The position numbers and the translations under genes are program-made. Under the pieces are notes generated by a model. That model had not been told where the DNA came from and did no database searches. It was given only the letters and a program-made list of their open reading frames with translations. From Mycobacterium angelicum (lineage in GTDB: Bacteria; Actinomycetota; Actinomycetes; Mycobacteriales; Mycobacteriaceae): a stretch of 64,000 nucleotides of DNA. Where the stretch lies: the NCBI RefSeq assembly GCF_002086155.1, contig NZ_MVHE01000002.1:62001-126000 (forward strand), written 5' to 3'. Shown here in pieces: positions 1 through 8,233 of this stretch; position 1 is the first letter of the stretch, and the number at the start of each line of letters is the position of its first letter.

Positions 1-1
1 C

Positions 2-250
2 GGGCGGTTGCGGGTGCTGAACCCCGTCGTGCCGCAGCTCTTTCACCGGCTCACCGTCGCGTCGGAAGCCGGCAAACGGGTGGAGCGGTTCGGGCGTCGC
101 CCGTCGTACGCCTATCAGCTGGACGCGTTCGGGGCCGCGGTGCTGCGCGGTGCGGCGGTGCAGACGACGCCCGAAGACGCGGTGCAGAACATGACCGTCA
201 TCGATGCGATCTACCGTGCCGCCGGCCTGCCGCTGCGACAACCCTGCTGA
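2..250 (+). CDS. Gfo/Idh/MocA-type oxidoreductase, C-terminal fragment
   Basis: Only the last 82 or so codons lie in the window; the reading frame is open to the left edge, so this is a 5'-partial gene. The residues around 'YQLDAFGAAVLRGA', followed by 'AVQNMTVIDAIYRAAG', are the usual C-terminal end of NAD(P)-dependent Gfo/Idh/MocA dehydrogenases, where an acidic/Asn-rich helix precedes a VIDAIY helix. The N-terminal Rossmann domain and the catalytic Lys are outside the window, so substrate cannot be judged. It converges on the isomerase-like gene with only three bases between the stop codons. Family assignment is by pattern recognition of a short tail. Confidence 0.7.
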   Translation, partial: GRLRVLNPVVPQLFHRLTVASEAGKRVERFGRRPSYAYQLDAFGAAVLRGAAVQTTPEDAVQNMTVIDAIYRAAGLPLRQPC

Positions 251-253
251 ACA

Positions 254-1072
254 TCACCGCGGGAGCTGCGCCAGCAAACGCCGTGCCGCCTCAACGCACG
301 GCCGGAGCCGATCAGCGGGGCCGACGCCCGCCAGCGCCGACAACCGTTGCGGCACTTCGAGTTCCAGCACGATACCGGCCGGAAGCACCGACAGTATGTC
401 GCGCAGCGGCAATTCGCCCTGCCCGGGGACCATGCGTTCGAACATCGCTTCTTCCATGTAGTTGTCGGCGCGCGGCTGCAGTGTCGTGTCGTTGAGTTGG
501 GCATAGCCGATCAAGCCGGCGTCGACGGCCGCGAGGTCGCAGACGCTGGCTCCTGACCGAACCAGATGCATGGTATCGATCAGTAGCTGGAAGTCAGGCC
601 GGCCGACATGTGCGACCGCGGCAAGTGCGGTGGGCAGGTCGCCGACCGTCAGGCCCGGCACCGGTTCGACGACCGTCGCGAGTCCGCGCTCGGCGGCAAG
701 CCCGGCCAGCGCGCCGAATTGGTCGAAGGTTCGGGAAGTATCGGGGTCCAGGCTGACGACGTTGATCCGGGCAGCGCCGAGTTCGGCCAGCACATCAAGG
801 TCCGGGCACAGGTCCGCGGCCTCGGCGTTGGGCAGTACCAGGAATCCGTCGCCCAGCGAGATCGTCACGCCGCGGTGGTGCAGTGCGGCCACCAGGTCCT
901 TCCTCAGGGCGGCGTCGTCGCGCAGTGAGAAGGGCGGATAGCCCAGCGGTACCAGCGCGCTGCCCCGCACCCACATCGAGATGCAGCGGCATTCGAGATC
1001 GGCGGCCAAATCGACGAACTTCACCGGCGGAAGTCCGAATACGCTCAGGAATCCAATACCAAGCTGGTTCAT
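254..1072 (-). CDS. Sugar phosphate isomerase/epimerase-like TIM-barrel protein
   Basis: 272 residues starting at ATG (MNQLGIGFLSVFG). The protein has the layout of xylose-isomerase-like TIM barrels (AP endonuclease 2 superfamily): an early strand with 'FVDLAADLECRCISMW', a 'VVEPVPGLTVGD' strand carrying a metal-ligand-type Glu, 'LLIDTMHLVRSGA' with Asp and His, 'YAQLNDTT', and 'ELEVP' near the end. Those acidic/His positions at the strand ends are the expected divalent-metal site. The neighbouring dehydrogenase fragment belongs to a family often paired with such isomerases in cyclitol or sugar catabolism, but the two genes converge here and are not in one operon. Exact substrate unknown. Confidence 0.75.
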   Translation of the reverse strand: MNQLGIGFLSVFGLPPVKFVDLAADLECRCISMWVRGSALVPLGYPPFSLRDDAALRKDLVAALHHRGVTISLGDGFLVLPNAEAADLCPDLDVLAELGAARINVVSLDPDTSRTFDQFGALAGLAAERGLATVVEPVPGLTVGDLPTALAAVAHVGRPDFQLLIDTMHLVRSGASVCDLAAVDAGLIGYAQLNDTTLQPRADNYMEEAMFERMVPGQGELPLRDILSVLPAGIVLELEVPQRLSALAGVGPADRLRPCVEAARRLLAQLPR

Positions 1073-1180
1073 TTTCGCCCGCTCAGCCTACAAACCCAGG
1101 GGTTTCGATGCGGTACGTGGTGGGTATTCGTATTGATTACCTATGGTCATTGGAGAAACCGGCCGAAGGGAGGGACGGAA

Positions 1181-1426
1181 ATGAATCTCAAAGGAATTGC
1201 GGGCACACTCACCATCGCCGGTGCGCTGGGCGCTGCGGCGTTAGGAGTGGGCGCGGGTACCGGTCAGGCCGATCCCGGGCCGCGGATACCGCGACCGCCC
1301 GTTCCGCACATCGACGATTCGACCGGCTGGCACCCGGTGCCGCCCGGGCAGATCCAGCAGGTGTGCCCCTGGCACTCACCGCCCGGACATTGGGTGGGCG
1401 GGCCGCACGGCCTTCCGTGCACGTAG
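1181..1426 (+). CDS. Small secreted Pro-rich protein
   Basis: 81 residues. I place the start at ATG 1181 and not at the upstream in-frame ATG 1133, because a purine-rich GAAGGGAGGGACGGA lies just before 1181 and the protein then opens with a signal peptide (MNLKGIAG, then an Ala/Gly-rich hydrophobic run, then a probable cleavage before 'ADPGP'). The mature part is about 55 residues, rich in Pro, Gly, His and Trp, with two cysteines ('VCPWHSPPGHW' and the terminal 'PCT') that could form a disulfide. It is typical of the many short exported proteins of mycobacteria. I do not recognise a family and give no function. Confidence 0.7.
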   Translation: MNLKGIAGTLTIAGALGAAALGVGAGTGQADPGPRIPRPPVPHIDDSTGWHPVPPGQIQQVCPWHSPPGHWVGGPHGLPCT

Positions 1427-1454
1427 CTCGCACAACGGCTTTCGCCGGCAAGCC

Positions 1455-3005
1455 TCAACACATGCCGCTGGGAATGCCGCGCACCGGCGCGGTTTCCTGA
1501 GCGGGCATGGTTTGGGGGTAGGGCACCCGATAGGGGATCCCGTAGTGATCTGCGCCCAGAATCACATTGGGAATGCACTGCGGTAGTTTCGAAAGTTCCC
1601 CCACCACAGGATTATTCAGGGCAGGTGGCGCTGGGTTGGGCGGCACGGCGAAGTTGAACGCCGAGGTCATATCGCCGACCGCACTCCTGCGCCACGAGGT
1701 GAGGTTGGGAACCGGTACCCCGAAGCGCTTTTCCAGCAACCGCAGCTGTGAAGTGTGGTCAAAAGTGTCACGCACCATCAGCGGCCCGCGGCTGTACGGG
1801 GAGATGACGAAACACGGGACGCGAAAACCCAGTCCGATCGGGCCGCGGATACCACCGGATCCGGCTACCGCATTGATATCGGCGACGGTGACGTATTCGC
1901 CGGGCGTGCCTGCCGGGGCGGTGGGTGGTACCACGTGGTCGAAGAAGCCGCCGTTTTCGTCGTAGCTGACGATCAACGCGGTTTTCTCCCAGACCGCAGG
2001 GTTGGACAGCAGAATCTTGAGCACCATCACCAGCGCCACGGCGCCGGCAGCCACCGGGAATGCGGGGTGTTCGGACTGCAGGACGTTGGGCACCACCCAG
2101 GAGACCTGCGGCAATCTGTTGGCCTTGACGTCGGCAAAGAAATTTTGCGGGTATTGCGGCCCCAGGCCGAGACGGGTGAGTTCGGACCGAGGATCGGCGG
2201 TCTGTTTGAAGTACTCGATGAAGTTGCCGAAGCTGAGTTCGGAGGCCAGCGGCCCGAGGGCCTTGGTCTTGTTGCGATATACCTTCCAACTGATGCCGGC
2301 GTCGCTGAGGTTCTCCGGCATGATGCGCCAGCTGAACCTTTGGCTGGGGCTGGTGTAGGGGCTCTCCAACTGGGGGCCGCCATTGCTGCCGTCGGGATCG
2401 AGGGTGGCGCTCAGCCAGTACAGCCGATTGGGCAGCGTCGGCCCCATCACCGAGCAGAAGTATTGATCGCAGAGCGTGAACGCGTCGGCCAGCAGAAAGT
2501 GCACGGGGATGTCGCGGCGGGTGTAGTAGCCCATCACCGTCGGCGTATGTGCTCCCGCGTCGACGGTGGTCTGCGCAGGCAACCACTGGTCGTTGGCGCC
2601 GCCGTTCCATGACTGGTGCATCGCCACCCAGCCGTGGTCCGGGTCATTGAGGCATTCGCCATCGAGGATTGGTCCGCGCGTGGTGTCGAGACGGTAGGGC
2701 AGCGTGACTCCGGCGGGGTCGAGCGCCTGCGTCATCGGGTTCCAGCCCTTTTGGGCGTATGAGGGCGACGGCGTACCGAACCCGTTAGTGCTCGAGAGCG
2801 TGCCGAAGTAGTGATCGAACGACCGGTTCTCTTGCATGAACAACACGATGTGTTCGATGTCGGACAGGTGGCCGGAGCAGGGCCCCGCACCGTAAGCCTT
2901 TTCGATTACCGGACCGGCTAGCGACAACAACGCGCCCGCACTCCCGGCCGTGGCCCTGGCGAAGAATTCCCGACGCGAAAACCCGTCGATCGGGCTCCGG
3001 CTCAC
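1455..3005 (-). CDS. Tat-exported phospholipase C (PlcA/B/C/D type)
   Basis: 516 residues, the usual length of mycobacterial phospholipases C. The N-terminus has a twin-arginine motif ('SRREFF') followed by an Ala/Gly-rich hydrophobic segment and '[11 protein letters not shown]', which is the characteristic opening of the mycobacterial Plc family. Conserved phosphoesterase blocks follow: '[19 protein letters not shown]', '[14 protein letters not shown]', '[16 protein letters not shown]', and 'FDHTSQ' near the C-terminus. It hydrolyses phosphatidylcholine and sphingomyelin head groups in the characterised members and acts outside the membrane. The gene is alone, with a 121 bp gap to the upstream glycosyltransferase. 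From the neighbourhood (sugar transferase, molybdo-oxidoreductase and, further off, a cutinase) it could be the plcD ortholog, but I cannot separate the four paralogs by eye. Confidence 0.93.
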   Translation of the reverse strand: MSRSPIDGFSRREFFARATAGSAGALLSLAGPVIEKAYGAGPCSGHLSDIEHIVLFMQENRSFDHYFGTLSSTNGFGTPSPSYAQKGWNPMTQALDPAGVTLPYRLDTTRGPILDGECLNDPDHGWVAMHQSWNGGANDQWLPAQTTVDAGAHTPTVMGYYTRRDIPVHFLLADAFTLCDQYFCSVMGPTLPNRLYWLSATLDPDGSNGGPQLESPYTSPSQRFSWRIMPENLSDAGISWKVYRNKTKALGPLASELSFGNFIEYFKQTADPRSELTRLGLGPQYPQNFFADVKANRLPQVSWVVPNVLQSEHPAFPVAAGAVALVMVLKILLSNPAVWEKTALIVSYDENGGFFDHVVPPTAPAGTPGEYVTVADINAVAGSGGIRGPIGLGFRVPCFVISPYSRGPLMVRDTFDHTSQLRLLEKRFGVPVPNLTSWRRSAVGDMTSAFNFAVPPNPAPPALNNPVVGELSKLPQCIPNVILGADHYGIPYRVPYPQTMPAQETAPVRGIPSGMC

Positions 3006-3126
3006 GGCTCTGGCCTCCTAGTGGGCCCCGTTGTGCAATTGCAGTCAAGGTAAGGCCCGACCCAACGGGATGCGACGCGCTGACCCGGCGTGTCGTCGGC
3101 AAATCTTTGCTGATTCGTGGAACCGG

Positions 3127-4260
3127 CTACGCGGTATCGACGGCTGGGCCGTATCGCTCGACGCCGAGTGTTGCCAGCATGCCGGCCGCGGCCTGTTGCC
3201 AGGTGAACGACTCGGCGCGACGCCTGGCGCCGCTGCGCCGGTGTGGTTCGGGCCGGCTGACGATCGAGCACACCGCCCGGGCGATGGCCTCAGGACGGTT
3301 GTCGGCGCACGCGCCGCTGTCGGCGGTGATGATTTCGGCCAGCGCCGAGGTGCGTGAGACCACGGCCGGTGTGCCGCAGGCCAGCGATTCCAAAGCGGCA
3401 AGGCCAAACGTTTCGTGCGGTCCCGGCGCCAGTGTGACGTCGGCGGTAGCCAATAGCCCGGCCACGGTGTGGCGGTTAGAGATGAAGCCGGTGAAGTTGA
3501 TCGGCAGCCCGGCGGCCTGCCGCTGCAGCCTGGACCGCAGCGGGCCTTCGCCGACGACGACCAGCCGCGCGTCAACACCGTCGTCGCACAATGCGGCCAC
3601 CGCACCGATGCTGCGGTCCACCCGCTTCTCCATCGACAGCCGGCCGCAATGGACCAGCAAAATCTGGCGGGGCGTGGCCCAGCGTTGTCGCACGAGGGCG
3701 GAGCGCTGCCGCGGGTGGAAGGTGTGCAGGTCGACGCCCAACGGCACGGTGACGGTATTGCGCGCACCGATCCGGTCGAACTCCTCGCGCGCGAAGCCCG
3801 TGGTGCATACGACGGTGTCGTAGTTGGCGGCCGTGCGCCGGTTGGCCAAATCTGCGAATCGCTGCGCGGCCCGCTGCGGAAGCACTTGCCCGGCCAGACG
3901 ATCCAGCCGCTCATGGGAGATCATCACCGTCGTCGCGCCGTGGTCGCGCCCCCACCGGCCCAGCGACCTCAGCGTGAGCCGGTCGGAGACCTCCAGGGCG
4001 TCGGGCCGCAATGCCCGCAATACCGATCGCACCGCGCCCGGCATGATCGCGCGATACCCGCCGGTAAGCGGAATCAGCCTGGCGGGCAAGGTGATTCGAA
4101 CCACGCCGGTGGGCAGCCGGGTGTGCCCGGCCTGCGCACCGGGGACGATCAGAAATACCTCGTGGCCACTTCCGCAGTATTCGGCACCAAGCCGGTCAAC
4201 CGCGGTCCGCAGGCCACCGGAGCGGGGTCCGTAGAAGTTGGCGACCTGAACGACACGCAT
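3127..4260 (-). CDS. GT4 glycosyltransferase, MgtA/PimB-like
   Basis: 377 residues, GT-B fold retaining glycosyltransferase family 4. The N-terminal acceptor domain begins 'MRVVQVANFYGPRSGGLRT' with the Gly-rich loop. The C-terminal nucleotide-sugar domain carries 'LLVHCGRLSMEKRVD', 'LVVVGEGPLRSRL', 'FTGFISNR' and the EX7E motif 'HETFGLAALE'. The sequence strongly resembles M. tuberculosis MgtA (Rv0557), a GDP-mannose-dependent alpha-mannosyltransferase acting on glycolipid precursors at the cytoplasmic face. The genomic context differs from that of mgtA (no menaquinone methyltransferase next door), so it may be a paralog, for instance the sugar transferase I recall from the RvD2 locus next to plcD. 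Confidence 0.88.
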   Translation of the reverse strand: MRVVQVANFYGPRSGGLRTAVDRLGAEYCGSGHEVFLIVPGAQAGHTRLPTGVVRITLPARLIPLTGGYRAIMPGAVRSVLRALRPDALEVSDRLTLRSLGRWGRDHGATTVMISHERLDRLAGQVLPQRAAQRFADLANRRTAANYDTVVCTTGFAREEFDRIGARNTVTVPLGVDLHTFHPRQRSALVRQRWATPRQILLVHCGRLSMEKRVDRSIGAVAALCDDGVDARLVVVGEGPLRSRLQRQAAGLPINFTGFISNRHTVAGLLATADVTLAPGPHETFGLAALESLACGTPAVVSRTSALAEIITADSGACADNRPEAIARAVCSIVSRPEPHRRSGARRRAESFTWQQAAAGMLATLGVERYGPAVDTA

Positions 4261-4338
4261 ACCGTGAGAGAAACCGGCGCTCGTGTGCGGTCAACGAGCT
4301 GGGACCGACGGTCGCCTGAACAGTCCGTGAACTCCCGC

Positions 4339-5208
4339 CTAGCTGGGCTTTTTCAAGTGTGGGCCCAGCATCTGATGCCACGCCCTGGACATGTTCTGGA
4401 ACTCGTCTTCACAATTGCCGGCGCGGTCTTCCGGCAGGTCCCCGGATGTGACGATGTTGGCGTTGGCGGTCGGATCCGAGCCGTAGATCCAGCATTCCCA
4501 GTTGTACATCCGGGTGATGTCCATGGAATGGCCGTCCCAGAACGGCAGATCGTTGGCGTCGCCGGCCTCTTTGGCGCTCAGCTTCCAGTCCTGGGCGGTG
4601 TCGGTGGCGATACGCACCCCGTTGGGATAGGGCTTCCCGTCGGCGCCAGGAGTGAGCAGCATGAATGCGGAGAGCTGATCGGCCACGTCCTCCTCGCGCC
4701 CGGTGAACGCCAGCTGGTAGATCGCCAGCGTGGCGTGGCCCAGTTCGTGATAGAAGCCGGAGATCGTGGCGTCGACCGCGGCCGTCGCCGGGTCGGGATT
4801 GCCGTTGCCGGCGAACCGTTGCTGGCTCTGCTGGATGTCTTCGTAGCAGAGCTGTATCTCGTTGACGTTGGGATCCCAGTAGTCGTTGGCCTCACCGCAT
4901 TGCTTGCCGACGGCTCCCACGTCGTAGGGCAGGTTCAGGGTGTCGTTGACCTGCTGAGCAACTTGCTCCAACAGCTTGGCGTTCTGCATGAGCTGACGCC
5001 CGCCCTGCGCGTCGGCCGTCTCAGCGTCCTCGTAGCGGATGGTCATCTTTCCGGCCGCAGCGGGTTCAGCCGAAGCGCCCGGCTTCGGGGATGGCCCGGG
5101 TTGGCTCCCCGACGGCCTGCTCTCGGCCTGCTGGCCACTGGACGCGCCACATGCCGCGGAAGTCAGCAGCGCGGCCATTACCGCGCCGACGGCGACAGGT
5201 CTTTTCAT
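4339..5208 (-). CDS. DUF4344-type putative metallopeptidase lipoprotein
   Basis: 289 residues. The N-terminus is a lipoprotein signal peptide (MKRPVAVGAVMAALL, lipobox 'TSAAC' with the acylated Cys near residue 20), followed by a disordered Ser/Pro/Gly linker to about residue 55. The globular part contains 'FYHELGHATL', an HExxH zinc-peptidase-like signature, and a downstream 'REEDVADQLSAF' helix supplying a probable third ligand. Paired cysteines ('GKQCGE', 'QLCYED', 'WECWIYG', 'NCEDEF') suggest disulfides in an extracytoplasmic protein. This is the DUF4344 family pattern; activity has not been shown for it to my knowledge. It lies 99 bp downstream of the LysR gene on the same strand. Confidence 0.8.
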   Translation of the reverse strand: MKRPVAVGAVMAALLTSAACGASSGQQAESRPSGSQPGPSPKPGASAEPAAAGKMTIRYEDAETADAQGGRQLMQNAKLLEQVAQQVNDTLNLPYDVGAVGKQCGEANDYWDPNVNEIQLCYEDIQQSQQRFAGNGNPDPATAAVDATISGFYHELGHATLAIYQLAFTGREEDVADQLSAFMLLTPGADGKPYPNGVRIATDTAQDWKLSAKEAGDANDLPFWDGHSMDITRMYNWECWIYGSDPTANANIVTSGDLPEDRAGNCEDEFQNMSRAWHQMLGPHLKKPS

Positions 5209-5307
5209 CGTGCCGATTCCCCTCCTTGGGAAAACGGTACGACACCCCGGCCAATCTGTGAGCGGTTATCCGGCGAGCACGCACCTGGCGTACTCCGTTC
5301 TGGCCCG

Positions 5308-6318
5308 CTACCGGACCTTGCGGCCATCGAATGTCGCGACGAGCGCGTCATAGCGCCGTTGCACATCTGCGCGGTCGGCTTCGCAGCGACTCGTGATGTA
5401 ACTGAGCAGATCTCGCACTGCCCCGGCGGGCGGCAACCGGCCACCCACCCAAATGGCCCGAAGTTGTCTGCGCAGGTCGAGTTCAGGCACCGCCACCTCG
5501 TGCATTCGGCCGATGGCGAGATCGTCAGCGACTGCCAGGCGGCTCATCACCGCAGGGCCCGCGCCGGCGACCACGGCCGCGCGTACGGCGGCCGCAGAAG
5601 ACAATTCGAGGACCGGCGGTGCCTGCGGTTCCGCGTCGCCCAGGGCCCGGGAGAGTGCCGCGGCCAGCGAATCGCGGGTTCCCGAACCGGTTTCGCGGGA
5701 GACGAGCGGGGTCTTGCTCAGCTCCGCGGCGGTCAGCGATCGCTGCCGCCGCGCCCACTTGTGGCCCGCCGGAACGACCACGACCAGCTCGTCGCGGCCA
5801 ACCACACGGCTGCGTAAACCAGTTGGCACATAAGGGGTTTCGATGAAACCGAGATCGACTGCCCCGCCTCGCACAGCGGCGATCGCCTGGTCGCTGTTGG
5901 TCGCGGTCATGATGACTTCCGGAGCGGTGGCGCCGAACCGGCTTGTCGAAACCTGCAGCGAGACCAGCCAGCGTGGCATGAGCTGCTCGGCGACCGTGAG
6001 GCTGGCCGCCACTTTGACGCGTTTGCGCTTTTCCGATCGCAGCGTGGCCAGCCCGGCATCCACGTAGCGGGCGACGTCGAGCAGGCGATCCGCCCACTCG
6101 GCGACGACGATTCCGGCCGGTGTCAGTTGCGAACCGCGTGGCGTCCGGACCACCAGGGTGACGCCGGTCTGGACCTCGATCGACGCCAATCGCGCCGACA
6201 CCGCCTGCTGCGTCAGCCCGAATTCGCGGCCGGCGGCGCCCAGACTGCCCGTGCGGGCGATGGCCAGAAACACTTCGAACGCGCCGAGTTGGGGCATGTG
6301 AGTGCTCAGTGGCGCCAT
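5308..6318 (-). CDS. LysR-family transcriptional regulator
   Basis: 336 residues. I choose ATG 6318 over the longer frame from 6345 because GGAGG sits seven bases upstream of 6318. The winged helix-turn-helix occupies roughly residues 8-65 ('FEVFLAIARTGSLGAAGREF', 'QQAVSARLASIE'), followed by a periplasmic-binding-fold effector domain ('DLGFIETPYVPTGL', 'LVVVVPAGHKWA', 'LELSSAAAVRAAVVAGAG'). It reads like M. tuberculosis Rv0377 (recalled, not searched). It faces the sulfite-oxidase-type gene across 170 bp that hold four TTGTGAG/CTCACAA half-sites, so it very probably autoregulates and controls the molybdoenzyme. Its inducer is unknown; sulfite or another sulfur compound is a guess from the neighbour. 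Confidence 0.9.
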   Translation of the reverse strand: MAPLSTHMPQLGAFEVFLAIARTGSLGAAGREFGLTQQAVSARLASIEVQTGVTLVVRTPRGSQLTPAGIVVAEWADRLLDVARYVDAGLATLRSEKRKRVKVAASLTVAEQLMPRWLVSLQVSTSRFGATAPEVIMTATNSDQAIAAVRGGAVDLGFIETPYVPTGLRSRVVGRDELVVVVPAGHKWARRQRSLTAAELSKTPLVSRETGSGTRDSLAAALSRALGDAEPQAPPVLELSSAAAVRAAVVAGAGPAVMSRLAVADDLAIGRMHEVAVPELDLRRQLRAIWVGGRLPPAGAVRDLLSYITSRCEADRADVQRRYDALVATFDGRKVR

Positions 6319-6352
6319 GGTGATCCTCCGCCGGCAAGCATACAAGTCTGTC

Positions 6353-6397
6353 TTGTGAGGCGTGGAATACTCACAAAGTCTCCTTGTGAGCTCACAA
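6353..6397. promoter_or_regulatory. Operator array of four 7-bp half-sites between divergent LysR and molybdoenzyme genes
   Basis: Four exact half-sites occur in 45 bp: TTGTGAG at 6353-6359, CTCACAA at 6370-6376, TTGTGAG at 6384-6390 and CTCACAA at 6391-6397. The last two abut as a 14-bp perfect palindrome, and the middle pair form an inverted repeat with a 7-bp spacer. LysR-type regulators bind such paired dyads (recognition and activation sites) in divergent intergenic regions. The region is also AT-richer than its surroundings. Confidence 0.75.
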
Positions 6398-6488
6398 TCC
6401 CGCGCGCTCTACCCGGTCCGCCGAAATTGGTGGATCATTTCCGGTATCCGAGGCAAACGCGAACCTAGGAAGGCGGCGAACCATCGTC

Positions 6489-7592
6489 ATGGCACAGACC
6501 GCAGCGATGTGGGGCAAGTGCGACGACATGATCGTGCACAGTGAGTTGCCGTATAACGCTGAGCCGCCCCCGGCCGTACTGGCGGAAAGCGACGTCACGC
6601 CGATCGATGCGTTCTACGCCCGCAATCACGGTGCCGTTCCCGACATCACGGCGCAACAGTGGCAATTGACCGTCGACGGATACGTGGATAGACCGCTCAC
6701 CTTGAGTTTCGACGAGTTGACCACCAGATTCGACCAGCACAGCGTGGTGGCGACGCTGGCGTGCGCCGGTAACCGGCGTGCCGAACTGTTGCGGGTGCGG
6801 CCCATCCCGGGCAAGGACCCCTGGGAGCATGGAGCGATATCGACCGCCCAGTGGCGGGGAGTCCGGCTGGCCGACGTTTTGGCAGCCGCCGGCACGCACC
6901 TCGACGAGGGCCTGCACGTCGCCTTCGAGGCACCCGACGTTGCCGAGGAAGCTCGGCCAGCCCAGCCCTATGGCAGCTCGGTCCCGCTCAGCAAGGCGCT
7001 GTCTGGCGAGGTGCTGCTGGCCTGGGAGATGAACTCCGAACCGCTTCCGGCTGCGCACGGCGGCCCGGTTCGGGTAGTGGTTCCCGGATACATCGGTGCC
7101 CGCAGCGTCAAATGGGTCACTGCGATAACCGTGCGGAAAGGCCCGTCCGACAACTACTTTCAGGCCTTCGACTACCGCATCCTGCCGCCCGAAGCCGACG
7201 CGGACCGCGCCGCGGCGGGGGATGGGATCTCGCTCTCGTCGCTCGCGCTCAACTGCGACATCCTCGATCCCAGCGACGGTCAGCGCGTCCCGGCGGGCCC
7301 ACTGACCATCCGCGGCTACGGCATCGCCGCCGATGGGCGCGAAGTCGAGCGTGTTGACGTGTCCGTCGACCGCGGGATCACCTGGCAGCAAGCCGATCTG
7401 GCCCCTTCACTGGGCAAGTGGACATGGCGGCCGTGGTCGCTGACCGTCGATGTCCGGCCCGGACCGTTGCACATCACCGCACGGGTCTGGGACGACACCG
7501 GCGCCCTACAACCGCAATCACCCGCGTCACTGTGGAATCCGCGGGGATACGGCAACAACGCCTGGGCCCGTGTCGAATTGTGTGCCCACTGA
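6489..7592 (+). CDS. Sulfite oxidase-type molybdopterin oxidoreductase
   Basis: 367 residues, soluble, without an obvious signal peptide. The N-terminal half is the Mo-cofactor domain of the sulfite oxidase family: 'FYARNHGAVPDI' near residue 45, 'VATLACAGNRR' with the Mo-ligand Cys at about residue 92, and 'HGGPVRVVVPGYIGARSVKW' around 186-205. The C-terminal 115 residues match the Mo-co dimerisation Ig-like domain ('RVDVSVDRGITWQ', 'WRPWSL', 'ITARVWDDTG', 'WNPRGYGNNAW'). The family oxidises sulfite to sulfate using a c-type cytochrome or an unknown acceptor. No heme domain is present, so an external acceptor is needed. ATG 6489 follows AGGAAGG at a rather long distance; ATG 6507 is an alternative. 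Probably controlled by the divergent LysR gene. Confidence 0.88.
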   Translation: MAQTAAMWGKCDDMIVHSELPYNAEPPPAVLAESDVTPIDAFYARNHGAVPDITAQQWQLTVDGYVDRPLTLSFDELTTRFDQHSVVATLACAGNRRAELLRVRPIPGKDPWEHGAISTAQWRGVRLADVLAAAGTHLDEGLHVAFEAPDVAEEARPAQPYGSSVPLSKALSGEVLLAWEMNSEPLPAAHGGPVRVVVPGYIGARSVKWVTAITVRKGPSDNYFQAFDYRILPPEADADRAAAGDGISLSSLALNCDILDPSDGQRVPAGPLTIRGYGIAADGREVERVDVSVDRGITWQQADLAPSLGKWTWRPWSLTVDVRPGPLHITARVWDDTGALQPQSPASLWNPRGYGNNAWARVELCAH

Positions 7593-7598
7593 AGCGGC

Positions 7599-8204
7599 TC
7601 AGCCGGCGAGCCCCTTCTTGATTGCCGCGTCTTGCTTTTGTCCGACGTCGGTGACGAAGTCCGCCGGTGCCGGTCCGCTGGGTGGCCCGTCGAATTCCAG
7701 CTCCACGAAAGCTCGTCCCTCGGTGAACAGCAACACCGTCACGCCTTTGGCGCCGTCCGGCGACGGCCCGGAGACAGTGGTGCCGCCGGTTCCCACCTCG
7801 ATGGGCCCGGGGACGCCATGCACGGTCCCGTCCAATGCGCCCTTCCTCTTATTGAGCGCGCTGGTCGCGGCGGCGGGATCGGCCAGTATTTGAATGGTGT
7901 CGTAGATGACGTGGGAGCGGTCGGAGTTGCTGAACGTGGCGGCCACCCCGGCTTGACCATTCGGGTTGAGCACCGGCGCACCGGCGGTGAAGACTTCGGG
8001 CGCGTTGATATCGGACGCTTGGATCAACAACGCGGTGTAGTCGGTCGGCTGGGCGGTCGGCGAGGAGGCCGTCGAGCTGTGGGCGGCTGCTGAGGAGGTG
8101 GTGCCCGAACCGGCGGTCTGGTTCGGCGAGTGGCAGCCGGCCACCGATGGCCCGAGAGCCACGGCCGCGATAGCGACTGCAACCATCCCGCGCAACAAGT
8201 TCAT
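7599..8204 (-). CDS. Putative lipoprotein of unknown function
   Basis: 201 residues from ATG 8204, preceded by AGAAAGG; an upstream in-frame start at 8237 would place extra residues before the signal peptide and is disfavoured. The signal (MNLLRGMVAVAIAAVAL) ends in a lipobox-like 'SVAGC', then a Ser/Thr/Ala-rich linker, then a folded domain of about 145 residues with 'LIQASDINAPEVF' and 'GRAFVELEF'. I do not recognise the family precisely; the pattern is shared with several mycobacterial exported lipoproteins. It is the second gene after a membrane protein on the same strand (29 bp gap), so the two may be co-transcribed and act together at the envelope. Confidence 0.72.
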   Translation of the reverse strand: MNLLRGMVAVAIAAVALGPSVAGCHSPNQTAGSGTTSSAAAHSSTASSPTAQPTDYTALLIQASDINAPEVFTAGAPVLNPNGQAGVAATFSNSDRSHVIYDTIQILADPAAATSALNKRKGALDGTVHGVPGPIEVGTGGTTVSGPSPDGAKGVTVLLFTEGRAFVELEFDGPPSGPAPADFVTDVGQKQDAAIKKGLAG

Positions 8205-8233
8205 GTCAAGTGCCTTTCTGTACCGTGCCTGGG

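Noticed and set aside
3469..5817. Plus-strand open frame of 782 codons opposite the glycosyltransferase, lipoprotein and LysR genes
   Set aside because: It spans three real genes and their gaps in antisense, has no family motifs and an Arg/Gly/Gln-rich composition typical of the shadow frame in GC-rich DNA.
6384..6397. Crp site in the LysR-molybdoenzyme gap
   Set aside because: TGTGA and TCACA are only 2 bp apart (or 7 bp apart in the wrong order), not the 6-bp spacing of Crp; the half-sites fit a LysR array better.
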